From Myxococcales bacterium (lineage in GTDB: Bacteria > Myxococcota > Polyangia > Nannocystales > Nannocystaceae), in contig JAEUJW010000072.1 of NCBI GenBank assembly GCA_016793465.1, forward strand, positions 62,001-126,000: DNA of 64,000 nt. The letters run 5' to 3'. Within the stretch, counting starts at the first letter, position 1. Every line of letters begins with the position of its first letter. Below the pieces are notes generated by a model. It made no database searches. It worked only from the letters and a program-made list of their open reading frames with translations, and had not been told where the DNA came from. Shown here piece after piece: positions 8,306-16,470 of this stretch. The position numbers were made by a program, and so were the translations under genes.

Positions 8306-9931
8306 ATGCCCGCCTCCACCGACGACCGCGACCTGCCCGACGCCACCCGTCTGATCCTCGCCGCGCACGCCCACCTCCTCGCCGGCATCCAGGCCCGCAT
8401 CGACGCCGGCGCCCCCGCCGTCGTCGACGCCCTCGCCGACCTGCTCCTGCCTCACGTCCTGCGCAGCGTCCCGGCCGCCACCATCGTCGCCTTCACCCCC
8501 AACCTCACCGCCCTGCGCGCCCGCCAGCGCATCGCCCGTCACCGCCCGCTGCTCGCCCGCGTCCACGACGGCACCGCCTGTCGCTTCCGCACCTGCGCCG
8601 ACCTCGATCTCCACCCGCTCGAGCTGCTCGGCGCCCGCCTCGACGACCGCCTCGCCGCCCACCCGCAGATCTCCCTCACCCTGCGCGCCCGCGAAGACTT
8701 TACGAGTGTCGACCGCCTGCGCCTCTACCTGCACCACGCCACCCCCACGCTGCCGGCCACGCTCCTGCTGTGGATCTCCCGCCACTGCACCGGCCTCCGC
8801 ATCGACGCCCCCGGCCACCACGCCGTCCACCTCCCGCCCTCGGCCGTCGAGCTGGTCGGCCTCCAGCCCGCGTCGCACCCCGCGAGCCTCGCCCTGTTCC
8901 CCTGGCCCGACACCGCCCCGCCCGCGCACCGCCTCCTGCTCGAGCACTTCAGCCTCCCCGAGCGCGCCCACTTCATCGACATCGTCGGCCTCGACGCCGC
9001 CGCCCCGCCCGTCGCCGAGCTCACGCTCACCCTCCTGTTCGACCGCCCGCCGCCGTTACCGACGCCCGCCCTCCCCGCGTTTCGCCTGCACTGCGTGCCC
9101 GCCGTCAACCTGTACGAGGCCACCGCCGAGCCGCTGCACCACACCGCCCACACCCGCGAGCACCTCCTGCGCGCCGACGGCGTCGACCCCCGCCACATGG
9201 AGGTCCACTCCGTCGTCCGCCTCACCGGCCAGCCCCGCGCCCGCGGTCCGGCCCGCGGCTACAGCCCGCTCCACGACCTGTCCCCCGAGCCAGGCGCCCC
9301 GCGCTACGCCCTCCGCCGCGCCCCCGCCGACGACGGCGGCGTCGACACCTGGATCTGCCCGCGCGCCGCGAGCACCGACGACGAGATCCTCGCCGCCGAC
9401 CTGCTGTGCACCAACCGCAACCTCGCCCGCGCGCTCGGCCCCGGCGACCTCGGCGGCGACGCCCCGCCCGCGCACGCGCTGATCCGCGGCTACACCAACC
9501 TCACCGCCGTCACCGCGCCGGTCCGCCCGCTCCACGGCGACGACGCCGTCTGGCACCTGGTCGCCCACCTCGGCCTCGGCGCCCGCGCCCACGACGTGCC
9601 CGCCCTGCGCGCCCTCCTCCAATTACTAAACGCGCCGGCACGCCTGCACAGCCCGCTCGGCCGCGCCAACGCCCGGCACATCGATGCGATCCGCGGCCTC
9701 GAGCGCGACCTCGTCGCCCGCATCCACCGCGGCGCCGCCGTCCGAACGATCCGCACCCGCCTCACCCTCGACGAAGCCGCCTTCCCCGGCCCCGGCCAGG
9801 CCTTCGTATTCGCCGCCCTCCTCGACCCCCTGTTCGCCGCCGCCGCCCCCTTCCTCACCGCCAGCGAGCTCCACGTCACCCTCGCCCCCTCCTCCGCCGA
9901 GCTCTCCTGGCCCCCCCGCCTCGCCGCCTGA
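8306..9931 (+). CDS. tssF: T6SS baseplate protein TssF
   Basis: A 541-residue protein, slightly shorter than typical TssF (about 590-620). It shows the family outline: an N-terminal DVDRLLEA-like block (here DPDVERLL is degenerate as ALADLLLPHVLRSVPA), the strand-rich body with DLDLHPLELLGARLD, and the diagnostic HRLLLEHFSLPERAHFIDIVGL motif at about residues 210-232. A C-terminal part includes INYTNLTAVTAPVRP-like sequence. TssF forms the trimeric baseplate wedge with TssG. A hairpin copy at 9277 encodes HDLSPEPG, and an AT-rich island at about 9618 encodes LLN. It lies between tssE and tssG as in classic clusters, which supports the call. Confidence 0.85.
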   Translation: MPASTDDRDLPDATRLILAAHAHLLAGIQARIDAGAPAVVDALADLLLPHVLRSVPAATIVAFTPNLTALRARQRIARHRPLLARVHDGTACRFRTCADLDLHPLELLGARLDDRLAAHPQISLTLRAREDFTSVDRLRLYLHHATPTLPATLLLWISRHCTGLRIDAPGHHAVHLPPSAVELVGLQPASHPASLALFPWPDTAPPAHRLLLEHFSLPERAHFIDIVGLDAAAPPVAELTLTLLFDRPPPLPTPALPAFRLHCVPAVNLYEATAEPLHHTAHTREHLLRADGVDPRHMEVHSVVRLTGQPRARGPARGYSPLHDLSPEPGAPRYALRRAPADDGGVDTWICPRAASTDDEILAADLLCTNRNLARALGPGDLGGDAPPAHALIRGYTNLTAVTAPVRPLHGDDAVWHLVAHLGLGARAHDVPALRALLQLLNAPARLHSPLGRANARHIDAIRGLERDLVARIHRGAAVRTIRTRLTLDEAAFPGPGQAFVFAALLDPLFAAAAPFLTASELHVTLAPSSAELSWPPRLAA

Positions 9932-10219
9932 CCCAAGCACATATTTTTAATAAAATAATTAATTTGTCCTCACAAAATTTCCTCCCCTCATATTAATCCG
10001 ATCGCCCTCCCCCCGCCGCTCCCAGTCCGCTGAATCGTCACACTCGGTCATCCCGCCCAGCCATTCATATATTCACATCACATCGCCGCCCCCGCCGCCG
10101 ACCCCGTTAAATTATTAATTATTAAATCCCAATCTGCCACCACCGCGACCGGTGATCGCAGCGGCGACCCCGGCCGCCGCTGAACCCCGACCCCGCAATC
10201 TCACCTCCCACCGCGACCC
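9932..10219. other. AT-rich intergenic region between tssF and tssG
   Basis: 288 non-coding bases with two strongly AT-rich segments (about 9941-9995 and 10105-10130), conspicuous in this GC-rich DNA. The first includes the inverted repeat AATTTGT-CCTC-ACAAAATT (9961-9978); the second is a run of TTAAATTATTAATTATTAAA type. A promoter for tssG is plausible but I cannot pick a convincing -35/-10 pair. Confidence 0.5.
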
Positions 10220-11092
10220 GTGACCCACGACCTCCTCACCGCCGCCGACCACAGCGCCCCCGAGCAGCGCTTCGTCGCCGACCCCGACTTCGCCCTCCCT
10301 CTCGGCGACGTCCACGCTCACAGCCCCGATCTCGTGGCGACCGGCCTCGGCCTCCTCGGCCACGGCACCCCCCTCCCGCTCGCCCTCGCCGACGCCCTCG
10401 CCGCCCGCCCCGACCCCCTCCTCGACGACCTCCACCACCAGCGCATCACCACCCTCGTCAGCGGCCTCCGAACCACCGACATCGCCCGCACCCTCGACGG
10501 CCACGACCCCTGGTCCCAGCGCCTCGCCGCCCTCACCGGCCTCGCCCACCTGTCCCCCGAGCCATCCCCCGCCTCACGAGACCTGTCCCCCGAGCCAGCC
10601 CCCGCCTCACGAGACCTGTCCCCCGAGACATCCCCCGCCTCACGAGACCTGTCCCCCGGGACATCCACCGCCTCCGCATCCCACGCGTCGGCCGCACTCA
10701 CCGCCCTCCGCCTCGCCCCGATCTTCGCCGCCCCCGACCGCACCCCCGCCAGCCTCGCGCTGTTGATCCAACGCCTGCTCGGCCGCACCGGCCCCGCGCC
10801 CGCCCTCCGCTGCCAGCCCGCGCCCGCTCGCCTCACCCCGCTGGACGCCGCCGGTCACACCCGCCTCGGCGCCCCGACCGCGCGCCTCGCCGCCACCGCC
10901 GCCCTCGGCACCGCGATCCGCCTGCCCGGCAGCGCCGCTCGCCTGCACCTCGGCGCCGTCCCGCCCGCGGCCTTGCCCGACATCCGCGCCCTGATCGCCG
11001 CCTTCCTGCCCGAGCCCCTCGCCCTCGAGTTCGTCGTCGACCGCCCGCCCACCGCAACGATCCTCGGCCGCTTCCGCCTCGGCCGCGCGTGA
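10220..11092 (+). CDS. tssG: T6SS baseplate protein TssG
   Basis: A 290-residue TssG starting at GTG 10220. The family signature LVATGLGLLGHGTPLPLALAD (residues about 36-56) and LLDDLHHQRITTL match the usual P.FLGLLGPNGPLP and DFFHHR motifs; the C-terminal half holds LGTAIRLPGSAARLHLGAVPP, as expected for the wedge subunit. TssG partners TssF in the baseplate. Residues about 110-153 are a foreign-looking insertion of four 11-residue repeats (LSPEPSPASRD type), made by tandem copies of the hairpin element. It overlaps the next gene by four bases (GTGA), indicating translational coupling. Confidence 0.83.
   Translation: MTHDLLTAADHSAPEQRFVADPDFALPLGDVHAHSPDLVATGLGLLGHGTPLPLALADALAARPDPLLDDLHHQRITTLVSGLRTTDIARTLDGHDPWSQRLAALTGLAHLSPEPSPASRDLSPEPAPASRDLSPETSPASRDLSPGTSTASASHASAALTALRLAPIFAAPDRTPASLALLIQRLLGRTGPAPALRCQPAPARLTPLDAAGHTRLGAPTARLAATAALGTAIRLPGSAARLHLGAVPPAALPDIRALIAAFLPEPLALEFVVDRPPTATILGRFRLGRA
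10549..10680. repeat. Four 33-bp in-frame repeats within tssG
   Basis: Hairpin-containing units start at 10549, 10582, 10615 and 10648, each beginning CCTGTCCCCCG. The period is 33 bp, so each adds 11 residues (LSPEPSPASRD-like). The last copy has the best-preserved right arm (GGGACATCC). Confidence 0.9.
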
Positions 11093-12714
11093 CCTCCATG
11101 TCCACCCATCTGCAGATCGACCTCCGCGATCGTCGCACCGGCACCACCACCCGCCACAGCTTCGATCTCCGCCCCGGCACCACGATCCGCATCGGCCGTC
11201 ACCCGACCAGCGACCTCTGCCTCACCGACCCGCTGGTCTCGAGCAACCACGCCGAGCTCGAGATCGACGACAGCGGCGTCCACCTGCGCGACCTCGGCAG
11301 CAAGAACGGCATCATCCTCGCCGGCCGCCGCTCGCTCCCCCACGCGAAGATCGTCGTCACCCGCCGCCTGTGCCTCGAGATCGGCGCCTACCACCTCGAG
11401 ATCTTCCACCGCGGCAACGACCGCCCGGCCGCCCACGGCGACCTCCCCAGCTCACCCGCCCCCGAGCTCGACCTCCTCCACGGCCACCTCGCCCGCCTCC
11501 GCTCGCTCCGCACGACCCTCGCCAGCGCCCGTCACGCCTACGACACTGCCCTCGCAGAGGCCACCCGCGCCCTCACCCACGACCCCGCCGGCACCCGCCA
11601 CCTGTTCGCCGAATTCCCCCCGGCCCCCTCATCCACCGCCCGCCACGACATCCACGCCCGCATCTCCGCCCCCCCTCACGACCCCCAGCATCCGCGCGAC
11701 CTCTCCGCCCCGCCCGACATCGACATCCCCGCCGACTCCGCCGCCCCGCTCCGCCTCACCCCGCCCGACCTGTCACGAGCGCCATCCGCACCATCCGCTC
11801 ACCTGTCTCAAGAGCCATCCACTCCCTCCGCGCCCGTCCCCCAGCCGTCCTCCCCTCTATCCTCTTATCTGCCTCAAGCACGCGCCGCTCTATCCGCGCA
11901 CCTGTCCCGAGCGCCATCCGCACCATCCACTCACCTGTCTCAAGAGCCGTCCGCTCCCTCCGCGCCCGTCCCCCAGCCGTCCTCCCCTCCATCCTCTTAT
12001 CTGCCTCAAGAACGCGCCGCTCTATCCGCGCACCTGTCCCGAGCGCCATCCGACGATATCCCCGCGTTCATCGCGCTCTCCGCCTCGCCCGCGCACCCCG
12101 GCGCCGACGCCCTCTCACCTCGCGCTCATTTGCACGCCTCTCCGGCCGCCGCGCTCGCCCTCGTCGCCCCGCTGGCCCGCGCCATCGTCCCCGCCGCCCC
12201 GCCGCCCGCCGACCTCGACGACGCCCGCCGCCTCCTCGACCGCGTCGCCCGCGTGCTCCGCGACCTCGCCGCCGGCGTCGCCACCCTGCAGCACCTGCGG
12301 ATCCAGCAGACCCGCCAGTTCGACCTCGTCGCCGCCGGCCCCGCCAACCCCCTCCTCACGACCACCCGCGGCGACGACCTGCTCACCCACCTGATCTCCC
12401 GGCAGGACCCCGACGACGCCAGCCCGCACGAGCTCATGGACTGCTTCGCCGTGCTCGCCGCCCACCTCCGCGGCCACGTCCACGCCGCCCTCGCCACCGC
12501 CCGCCACTTCGCCGCCCACCTCGCCCCCGCCGAGGTCGAACGCCTCACCCGCGGCCCCCTCGCCAGCCTGACCCGCTGGCGCACCTACCGCGAATGCTAC
12601 CGCGCCTGCGTCGGCGACCTCGACACACCTGTCCTCAAAGACATTTTTAAGAGCGCCTACACCGCCGAGCTCGCCAGCCTCGGCGTCCACCTCGTCCCGC
12701 ACCGGAGCCCCTGA
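11089..12714 (+). CDS. tagH: FHA-domain T6SS protein (TagH/Fha type)
   Basis: A 541-residue protein. An N-terminal FHA domain (about residues 20-100) carries IRIGRHPTSD, SSNHAEL and LRDLGSKNGI, the phosphothreonine-binding elements. The C-terminal third (about 370-541; LMDCFAVLAAHLRGHVHAA, then RWRTYRECYRACVGD) matches the C-terminal domain of T6SS FHA proteins. Between them is a Pro/Ser-rich region containing a 132-bp repeat. Such proteins are phosphorylation-dependent T6SS regulators, and three Ser/Thr kinases lie within this window, although none adjoins. Start is GTG 11089 overlapping tssG by four bases; ATG 11098 is an alternative. Near the end a hairpin copy encodes VLKDIFK. Confidence 0.82.
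   Translation: MTSMSTHLQIDLRDRRTGTTTRHSFDLRPGTTIRIGRHPTSDLCLTDPLVSSNHAELEIDDSGVHLRDLGSKNGIILAGRRSLPHAKIVVTRRLCLEIGAYHLEIFHRGNDRPAAHGDLPSSPAPELDLLHGHLARLRSLRTTLASARHAYDTALAEATRALTHDPAGTRHLFAEFPPAPSSTARHDIHARISAPPHDPQHPRDLSAPPDIDIPADSAAPLRLTPPDLSRAPSAPSAHLSQEPSTPSAPVPQPSSPLSSYLPQARAALSAHLSRAPSAPSTHLSQEPSAPSAPVPQPSSPPSSYLPQERAALSAHLSRAPSDDIPAFIALSASPAHPGADALSPRAHLHASPAAALALVAPLARAIVPAAPPPADLDDARRLLDRVARVLRDLAAGVATLQHLRIQQTRQFDLVAAGPANPLLTTTRGDDLLTHLISRQDPDDASPHELMDCFAVLAAHLRGHVHAALATARHFAAHLAPAEVERLTRGPLASLTRWRTYRECYRACVGDLDTPVLKDIFKSAYTAELASLGVHLVPHRSP
11769..12052. repeat. 132-bp repeat built of 33-bp units in tagH
   Basis: Units start at 11769, 11901 and 12033 (period 132 bp, 44 residues), two complete and a third partial. 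Each is itself four 11-residue blocks (HLSRAPSAPSA, HLSQEPSTPSA, PVPQPSSPLSS, YLPQARAALSA). CCTGTC hairpin remnants head the first two blocks of each unit. Confidence 0.88.
12628..12645. repeat. Hairpin copy near the 3' end of tagH
   Basis: CCTGTCC-TCAA-AGACATT: the left arm is intact and the right arm reads AGACATT. It encodes PVLKDIF and runs straight into an AT-rich island (TTTTTAA). The same peptide core recurs in TssL and TssM where the element also lies. Confidence 0.55.
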
Positions 12715-12715
12715 C

Positions 12716-14014
12716 ATGGCATTCATCCGCAGCCCGTCCGGCCCGCCCTCCGCGCACTCCCCCGCCTGTCCTTCCGGACAGGCCCCGATCGCCCTCGTCG
12801 ACACGCCCGTCGCAACCTGTCCCTCGATCGCCCTCGTCGACCAGCTCGTCGCAACCTGTCCCTCGATCGCCCTCGTCGACACGCTCGTCGCAACCTGTCC
12901 CTCGATCGCCCTCGCCGACACGCTCGTCTCAACCTGTTCCACGACCGCCATCATCGACGCGCCCATCGCAACCTGTCCCTCGACCGCCATCATCGACGCG
13001 CCCATCGCAACCTGTCCCTCCGGACATCCCTCGACCGCCCTCGTCGACACGCCCGTCGCAACCTGTCCCTCCGGACATCCCCCGCCCCCTCGCGCGTCCG
13101 GGCCCGCCGCCCGTCGCCGCAGCCCGCTCGCCGCGCTCCTGCGCTCGCTCCCGTGGACCCTCCTCACCCTGGCCCTCGCCGCCTGCCGCCCGCCGCCCGC
13201 GCACAACCTGCCCATCTGCCCCGCGCTCGTCGCCGCCGATCGCGCCGCCGAAGCCGACACCCGCCAGCTGCCGACCGACGCCTGGCTGGCGATCCTCCTG
13301 CCCGGCTACGACCGCACCACCCACACGCTCCCCGAGTCCCCGCGCGACTGCTCGCGCGCCCCGCTCACCGCGCCCGCGGGCACGCACCCGCCGCGCCCGC
13401 TGACCGACGACGACCTGTCCTTCGGAACAGGCGACGCGCCGACCGCCCTGCTGGTCTGGGCCCGCGTCCTCCACGCCCCCGACGGCACCGCCTTCGGCCC
13501 GGTCGCGCTGGTCCACTGGACCGACCGCGGCCTCGAGATCCGCGGCATCGGCCCGCTCCACGCCCCCGCCCGCCGCGTGCGCCTGCGCCTCGAGCGCGTC
13601 GGCGACGACCAGCAGCTGCTCGTCGCCGAGGGCGAGACCTGTCCCATGGGCCAGGACCCGCCGTGCCCCCGCGAGGCCGTGATCATGCCGCTGCGCGCCC
13701 AGCGGTTCGTCGACGCCCCGCTCGTCGAGGGCGCCCGCCCGCCGCGCCCCGCCCGCCTCCGCCTCGACGAACGCCGCGACTTCACCGGCCCCGGCGGCGT
13801 CCCCCGCCGCCTCGAGATCCACCGCCGCCTCGACCTCCGCGGCCCGACCCCGGAGATCCGCGCCGCCATCCGCCTCCGAGATTGCCCCACCTCCGACGCC
13901 TGCAGCGATCACCTCTCCCTCGACGACACCCGCCCCCTCGAGCTCATCGATCAATCCCTCGTCACCCCCGACGACCCCTGGCTCACCCTCCTCCAAACCC
14001 ACACCAACCCCTGA
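12716..14014 (+). CDS. T6SS-locus lipoprotein with repeat-expanded N terminus
   Basis: Up to 432 residues if the ATG at 12716, one base after the tagH stop, is used. Residues about 20-130 are 13-residue tandem repeats (TCPSIALVDTLVA type). A lipoprotein signal sequence follows only at residues about 135-157: RRR, then LLRSLPWTLLTLALAAC with the lipobox cysteine at residue 157. A signal peptide that deep is not functional by known rules, so either translation starts internally near 13100 or the leader is aberrant. The mature part (about 275 residues) is strand-rich with four or more cysteines and no recognised family. Position before tssJ suggests an envelope component of the T6SS. A short frameshifted origin is possible. 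Confidence 0.62.
   Translation: MAFIRSPSGPPSAHSPACPSGQAPIALVDTPVATCPSIALVDQLVATCPSIALVDTLVATCPSIALADTLVSTCSTTAIIDAPIATCPSTAIIDAPIATCPSGHPSTALVDTPVATCPSGHPPPPRASGPAARRRSPLAALLRSLPWTLLTLALAACRPPPAHNLPICPALVAADRAAEADTRQLPTDAWLAILLPGYDRTTHTLPESPRDCSRAPLTAPAGTHPPRPLTDDDLSFGTGDAPTALLVWARVLHAPDGTAFGPVALVHWTDRGLEIRGIGPLHAPARRVRLRLERVGDDQQLLVAEGETCPMGQDPPCPREAVIMPLRAQRFVDAPLVEGARPPRPARLRLDERRDFTGPGGVPRRLEIHRRLDLRGPTPEIRAAIRLRDCPTSDACSDHLSLDDTRPLELIDQSLVTPDDPWLTLLQTHTNP
12765..12782. repeat. Perfect copy of the dispersed hairpin
   Basis: CCTGTCC-TTCC-GGACAGG, seven-base arms without mismatch and a four-base loop. It immediately precedes the 39-bp tandem array and probably represents its ancestral unit. 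Confidence 0.8.
12816..13080. repeat. 39-bp tandem array headed by hairpin left arms
   Basis: CCTGTCC occurs at 12816, 12855, 12894, 12972, 13011 and 13062, with a variant (CCTGTTC) at 12933. The period is 39 bp except the last step, which is 51 bp because the 12-base hairpin right half (CGGACATCCCTC) is still present. The other copies have lost it. Confidence 0.9.
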
Positions 14015-14028
14015 TCGAAGCCGACGCC

Positions 14029-14763
14029 ATGAACTTAACGCAATTCACCATACAGAAACTTCTCGGGCGATTTCCATTGTTGAATCCCTCCGCCGTCCCT
14101 TATAATCACACCACATCGCAGCCTCACACCGAGGTAACGGCGCACAAGGACGTGCGGCGACGCTATCAGCCCGCCCAAACGGGCGCTCGCTTCACTCGCA
14201 CCACACGAGCCACAAAGGCCCTGTGGTCCGCGAGTGAAGCGGGTTTTCTTTTATTCGCCGCCCTCGCCGCAGCCTGCGCCCACGCGCCTGCACCCGCGAC
14301 GCCCCCGTCGCCACCCCGCGTGCAGGTGCTCGTCCAGGCCGGCCCCGCCCTCAACCTCGGCGACGACGGCCAGCCCTGGCCGACCGCCTGGACGCTCTAC
14401 CAGCTGCGCGCCGACCCCGAGGGCGACGACCGCGAACCCCTCGACGTCGCCGCCGTGCTCGCCGACCCCGCCGCCGCCCTCGGCGAGCTCGTCGTCGACG
14501 AACAGGCCCACACCACCTTCCCCGCGACGTCGACCCGCTTCACCGTCGCCGTCGCCCCCGAGGTCACGCACCTGCTCGCGCTCGCCCGCTTCCGCGAGCC
14601 GCTCGGCGACGCCTCGTACCTCGTGTTCCCCGTCCCGCGCACCGCCTCTCCGTGCTTCTACCTCGGCCTCGACCGCAGCGAGCTCGACGGCGGCGCCTTC
14701 CCCCCGCCCGGCTTCGACGCCGCCGCCTTCACCACCACCTGCTCCCCCGCCGCCGCCCGCTGA
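14029..14763 (+). CDS. tssJ: T6SS outer-membrane lipoprotein TssJ (start uncertain)
   Basis: The mature part, from the lipobox cysteine at 14275 to the stop, is about 160 residues and matches TssJ/VasD: VQVLVQAGPALNLGDDGQPWPTAWTLYQL at the N terminus, then a Pro-x-S-T strand, VTHLLALARFREPLGDASY and the end strand. TssJ anchors the membrane complex to the outer membrane by contacting TssM. The hydrophobic signal core (GFLLFAALAAAC) is encoded by the T-tract of a strong terminator hairpin. In-frame starts are ATG 14029 (leader of 82 residues, too long), GTG 14152 and CTG 14221; none is fully satisfactory. I list 14029 as the longest. tssK follows 16 bases later. Confidence 0.72.
   Translation: MNLTQFTIQKLLGRFPLLNPSAVPYNHTTSQPHTEVTAHKDVRRRYQPAQTGARFTRTTRATKALWSASEAGFLLFAALAAACAHAPAPATPPSPPRVQVLVQAGPALNLGDDGQPWPTAWTLYQLRADPEGDDREPLDVAAVLADPAAALGELVVDEQAHTTFPATSTRFTVAVAPEVTHLLALARFREPLGDASYLVFPVPRTASPCFYLGLDRSELDGGAFPPPGFDAAAFTTTCSPAAAR
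14077..14106 (+). promoter_or_regulatory. Candidate sigma-70 promoter
   Basis: TTGTTG (14077-14082) and a perfect TATAAT (14101-14106) with an 18-base spacer. TATAAT is rare in DNA this GC-rich. It lies in an unusually AT-rich segment after the stop of the upstream lipoprotein gene and would start RNA near 14113. Confidence 0.45.
14113..14250 (+). ncRNA. Candidate structured small RNA or tssJ attenuator
   Basis: About 138 bases between a TATAAT promoter and an intrinsic terminator. Predicted pieces are a GCAC-AAGGAC-GTGC stem (about 14143-14156), a CGCCC-AAAC-GGGCG stem-loop (about 14172-14185) and the terminator. I compared it by eye with c-di-GMP, cobalamin, SRP and 6S RNA consensus features and saw no match. 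It could act as a free small RNA or as a leader controlling read-through into tssJ-tssM. Inference only. Confidence 0.35.
14186..14255 (+). terminator. Strong intrinsic terminator over the tssJ signal region
   Basis: Perfect 12-base stem CGCTTCACTCGC (14188-14199) with GCGAGTGAAGCG (14230-14241), extended by two more pairs, enclosing a second hairpin CCACA-N7-TGTGG, and followed by TTTTCTTTTATT. This is a textbook Rho-independent terminator in a region where tssJ's signal peptide should begin. Confidence 0.75.
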
Positions 14764-14779
14764 GCGCACAGGATCCGCC

Positions 14780-16270
14780 ATGCTGCACCGCCCGCTCTGG
14801 ACCGAAGGCACCCTGCTGTGCCCCCAGCACCTGCAACAACAGGACCTCTACCACGAGCGCCTGCTCGCGGCCCGCCTCGCCGCGACGGTCCCCCACCCGT
14901 GGGGCGTGCTCGCCGTGCGCTTCGACCCCGCCGCCCTCGCCGTCGGTCAGCTCGCCCTCACCCACCTGCGCGCGGTCCTCCCCGACGGCACCCCGCTCGA
15001 CCTCCACGAACATTCGCCCCACCTGCCGCCCCCGCGGACGATCGCCCCGCACCTCTCCGCCGCCCGCGAGCGCCTCGCCGTCCACCTCGGCGTGCCCGAG
15101 CTCCGCCCCGGCGCCGTCAACATCACCGCCGACGCCCTCGACCCCGCCCCGCACGACGCTGCGCATCCCCACCGCGACTCCACGCCGGACTCCACGGCCC
15201 ACCGCACCACGACCCGCGACTCCAACCACAGCGCCACCGTCCGCGACCCGGGCCGCCCCCGCGAGTCCAACCTCGCCGACGCGCCGCCCCTCGCGCCCCG
15301 CGACCCCGCCGCGACCCCGCGCTGGCGCTGCGTCACCCGCCCGATCTACGACCTGACCCTCGCGCACAGCGCCCGCGAGCTCGAGCTGCTCGAGCCCCAG
15401 CTCGTGCTCCGCTTCACCGACGAGCCGCGCGACGAGCTCACCTCGCTCCCGCTCGCCGAGGTGATCCGCGACCCCGCCGGCGGCTTCACCCTCGATCCCA
15501 CCTTCATCCCGCCGATCGCCAGCGTCGCCGCCTCGCCGTGGCTGCAGGCCGGCCTGCAGGACCTCCTCGCCCTCGCCACCACCCGCTGGCGCGCCCTCGA
15601 GGCCGACCGCCGGCGCCAGCACGACCTCCCGCGCGCCCTGTTCTTCCACACCCTCGGCGGCGTCGTCCCGCGCCTGCGCCACCTCGTCGACCTCCCCGCC
15701 TCCTCGCCGACGCTCGCGCATCAGACCCTCGCCGCCCTCGCCGGCGAGCTCCGCGGCCTCGCCTCCGTCGACCCCGCCACCCTCCCCGCGTTCGTCTTCA
15801 CCGACCTCCGCGCCAGCCTCGGCCCGCTCATCGGCGAGCTCCAGCGCCGCCTCACCGAACTCTTCCCCGATCGCCACCTCACCATCCCGCTCGAGCTCCG
15901 CCCCGACGGCTTGTGGCTCGGCGAGCTGCGCGACGATCGCCTGCGCGCCGCCGGCTTCGTGCTCGCCGTCGAGTCCGACGCCGACCCCGCGACCCTCGCC
16001 CGCGACCTCCCCGCCCTCACCCGCATCGCCGCCTGGCGACGAATCTCGCTGATCGTCCGCAACAACGTCCTCGGCGCCGCGCTCCGCCCGCTCGCCCACC
16101 CCCCGCTCGAGATCCCCGCCCTCCCGCGCCACACCTACTTCTCGATCGTGCCCGACGACCCCTGCTGGCTCGAGGTCCTCCGCGAACGCAACGTCGCCCT
16201 CTACCTCCCCCCGCCCCACGACCACGACCACGCCCGCGTGTCCCTGTTCGCCATCCCCCGCGACCCCTGA
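14780..16270 (+). CDS. tssK: T6SS baseplate-membrane adaptor TssK
   Basis: A 496-residue TssK, longer than the usual 440-450. The N-terminal shoulder domain shows LHRPLWTEGTLLCPQHLQQQDLYHE, the family's W..G..L.PQHFQ..D.Y.E motif. The C-terminal part (NNVLGAALRPLAHPPLEIPALPRHTYFSI, then WLEVLRERNVALYLP) is the trimeric head that contacts TssL/TssM. Residues about 120-165 hold an extra Asp/Ser/Thr/Arg-rich segment (HRDSTPDSTAHRTTTRDS) absent from standard TssK, likely a surface loop. ATG 14780 follows an AGGA. Cytoplasmic; connects baseplate to the membrane complex. Confidence 0.88.
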   Translation: MLHRPLWTEGTLLCPQHLQQQDLYHERLLAARLAATVPHPWGVLAVRFDPAALAVGQLALTHLRAVLPDGTPLDLHEHSPHLPPPRTIAPHLSAARERLAVHLGVPELRPGAVNITADALDPAPHDAAHPHRDSTPDSTAHRTTTRDSNHSATVRDPGRPRESNLADAPPLAPRDPAATPRWRCVTRPIYDLTLAHSARELELLEPQLVLRFTDEPRDELTSLPLAEVIRDPAGGFTLDPTFIPPIASVAASPWLQAGLQDLLALATTRWRALEADRRRQHDLPRALFFHTLGGVVPRLRHLVDLPASSPTLAHQTLAALAGELRGLASVDPATLPAFVFTDLRASLGPLIGELQRRLTELFPDRHLTIPLELRPDGLWLGELRDDRLRAAGFVLAVESDADPATLARDLPALTRIAAWRRISLIVRNNVLGAALRPLAHPPLEIPALPRHTYFSIVPDDPCWLEVLRERNVALYLPPPHDHDHARVSLFAIPRDP

Positions 16271-16287
16271 CATCCCCGACGCGCACC

Positions 16288-16426
16288 CATCCCCGCGACC
16301 ACCGACCGGCCCGCCCTCTCCGCTTCGCCATCCCCGCGACCACCGACCGGCCCGTCCTCTCCGCTTCGCATCCCCGCGACCACCGACCGGCCCGCCCTCT
16401 CCGCTTCGCCATCCCCGCGACCACGC
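16288..16426. repeat. 40-41-bp tandem repeat between tssK and tssL
   Basis: Three full units beginning at 16288, 16329 and 16369 and a partial fourth at 16410, each starting CATCCCCGCGACCACCGAC. Apart from the short run to the tssL start they fill the spacer. No open frame is maintained. Confidence 0.85.
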
Positions 16427-16470
16427 GTCTCCCTCTGCACCCATCCGCGCCCGCGACCGCGCGCCGACCC

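Noticed and set aside
14113..14250. c-di-GMP (GEMM) or cobalamin riboswitch before tssJ
   Set aside because: The key conserved segments (GGGACGCAAAGCC type for GEMM; GCCACTG for cobalamin) are absent.
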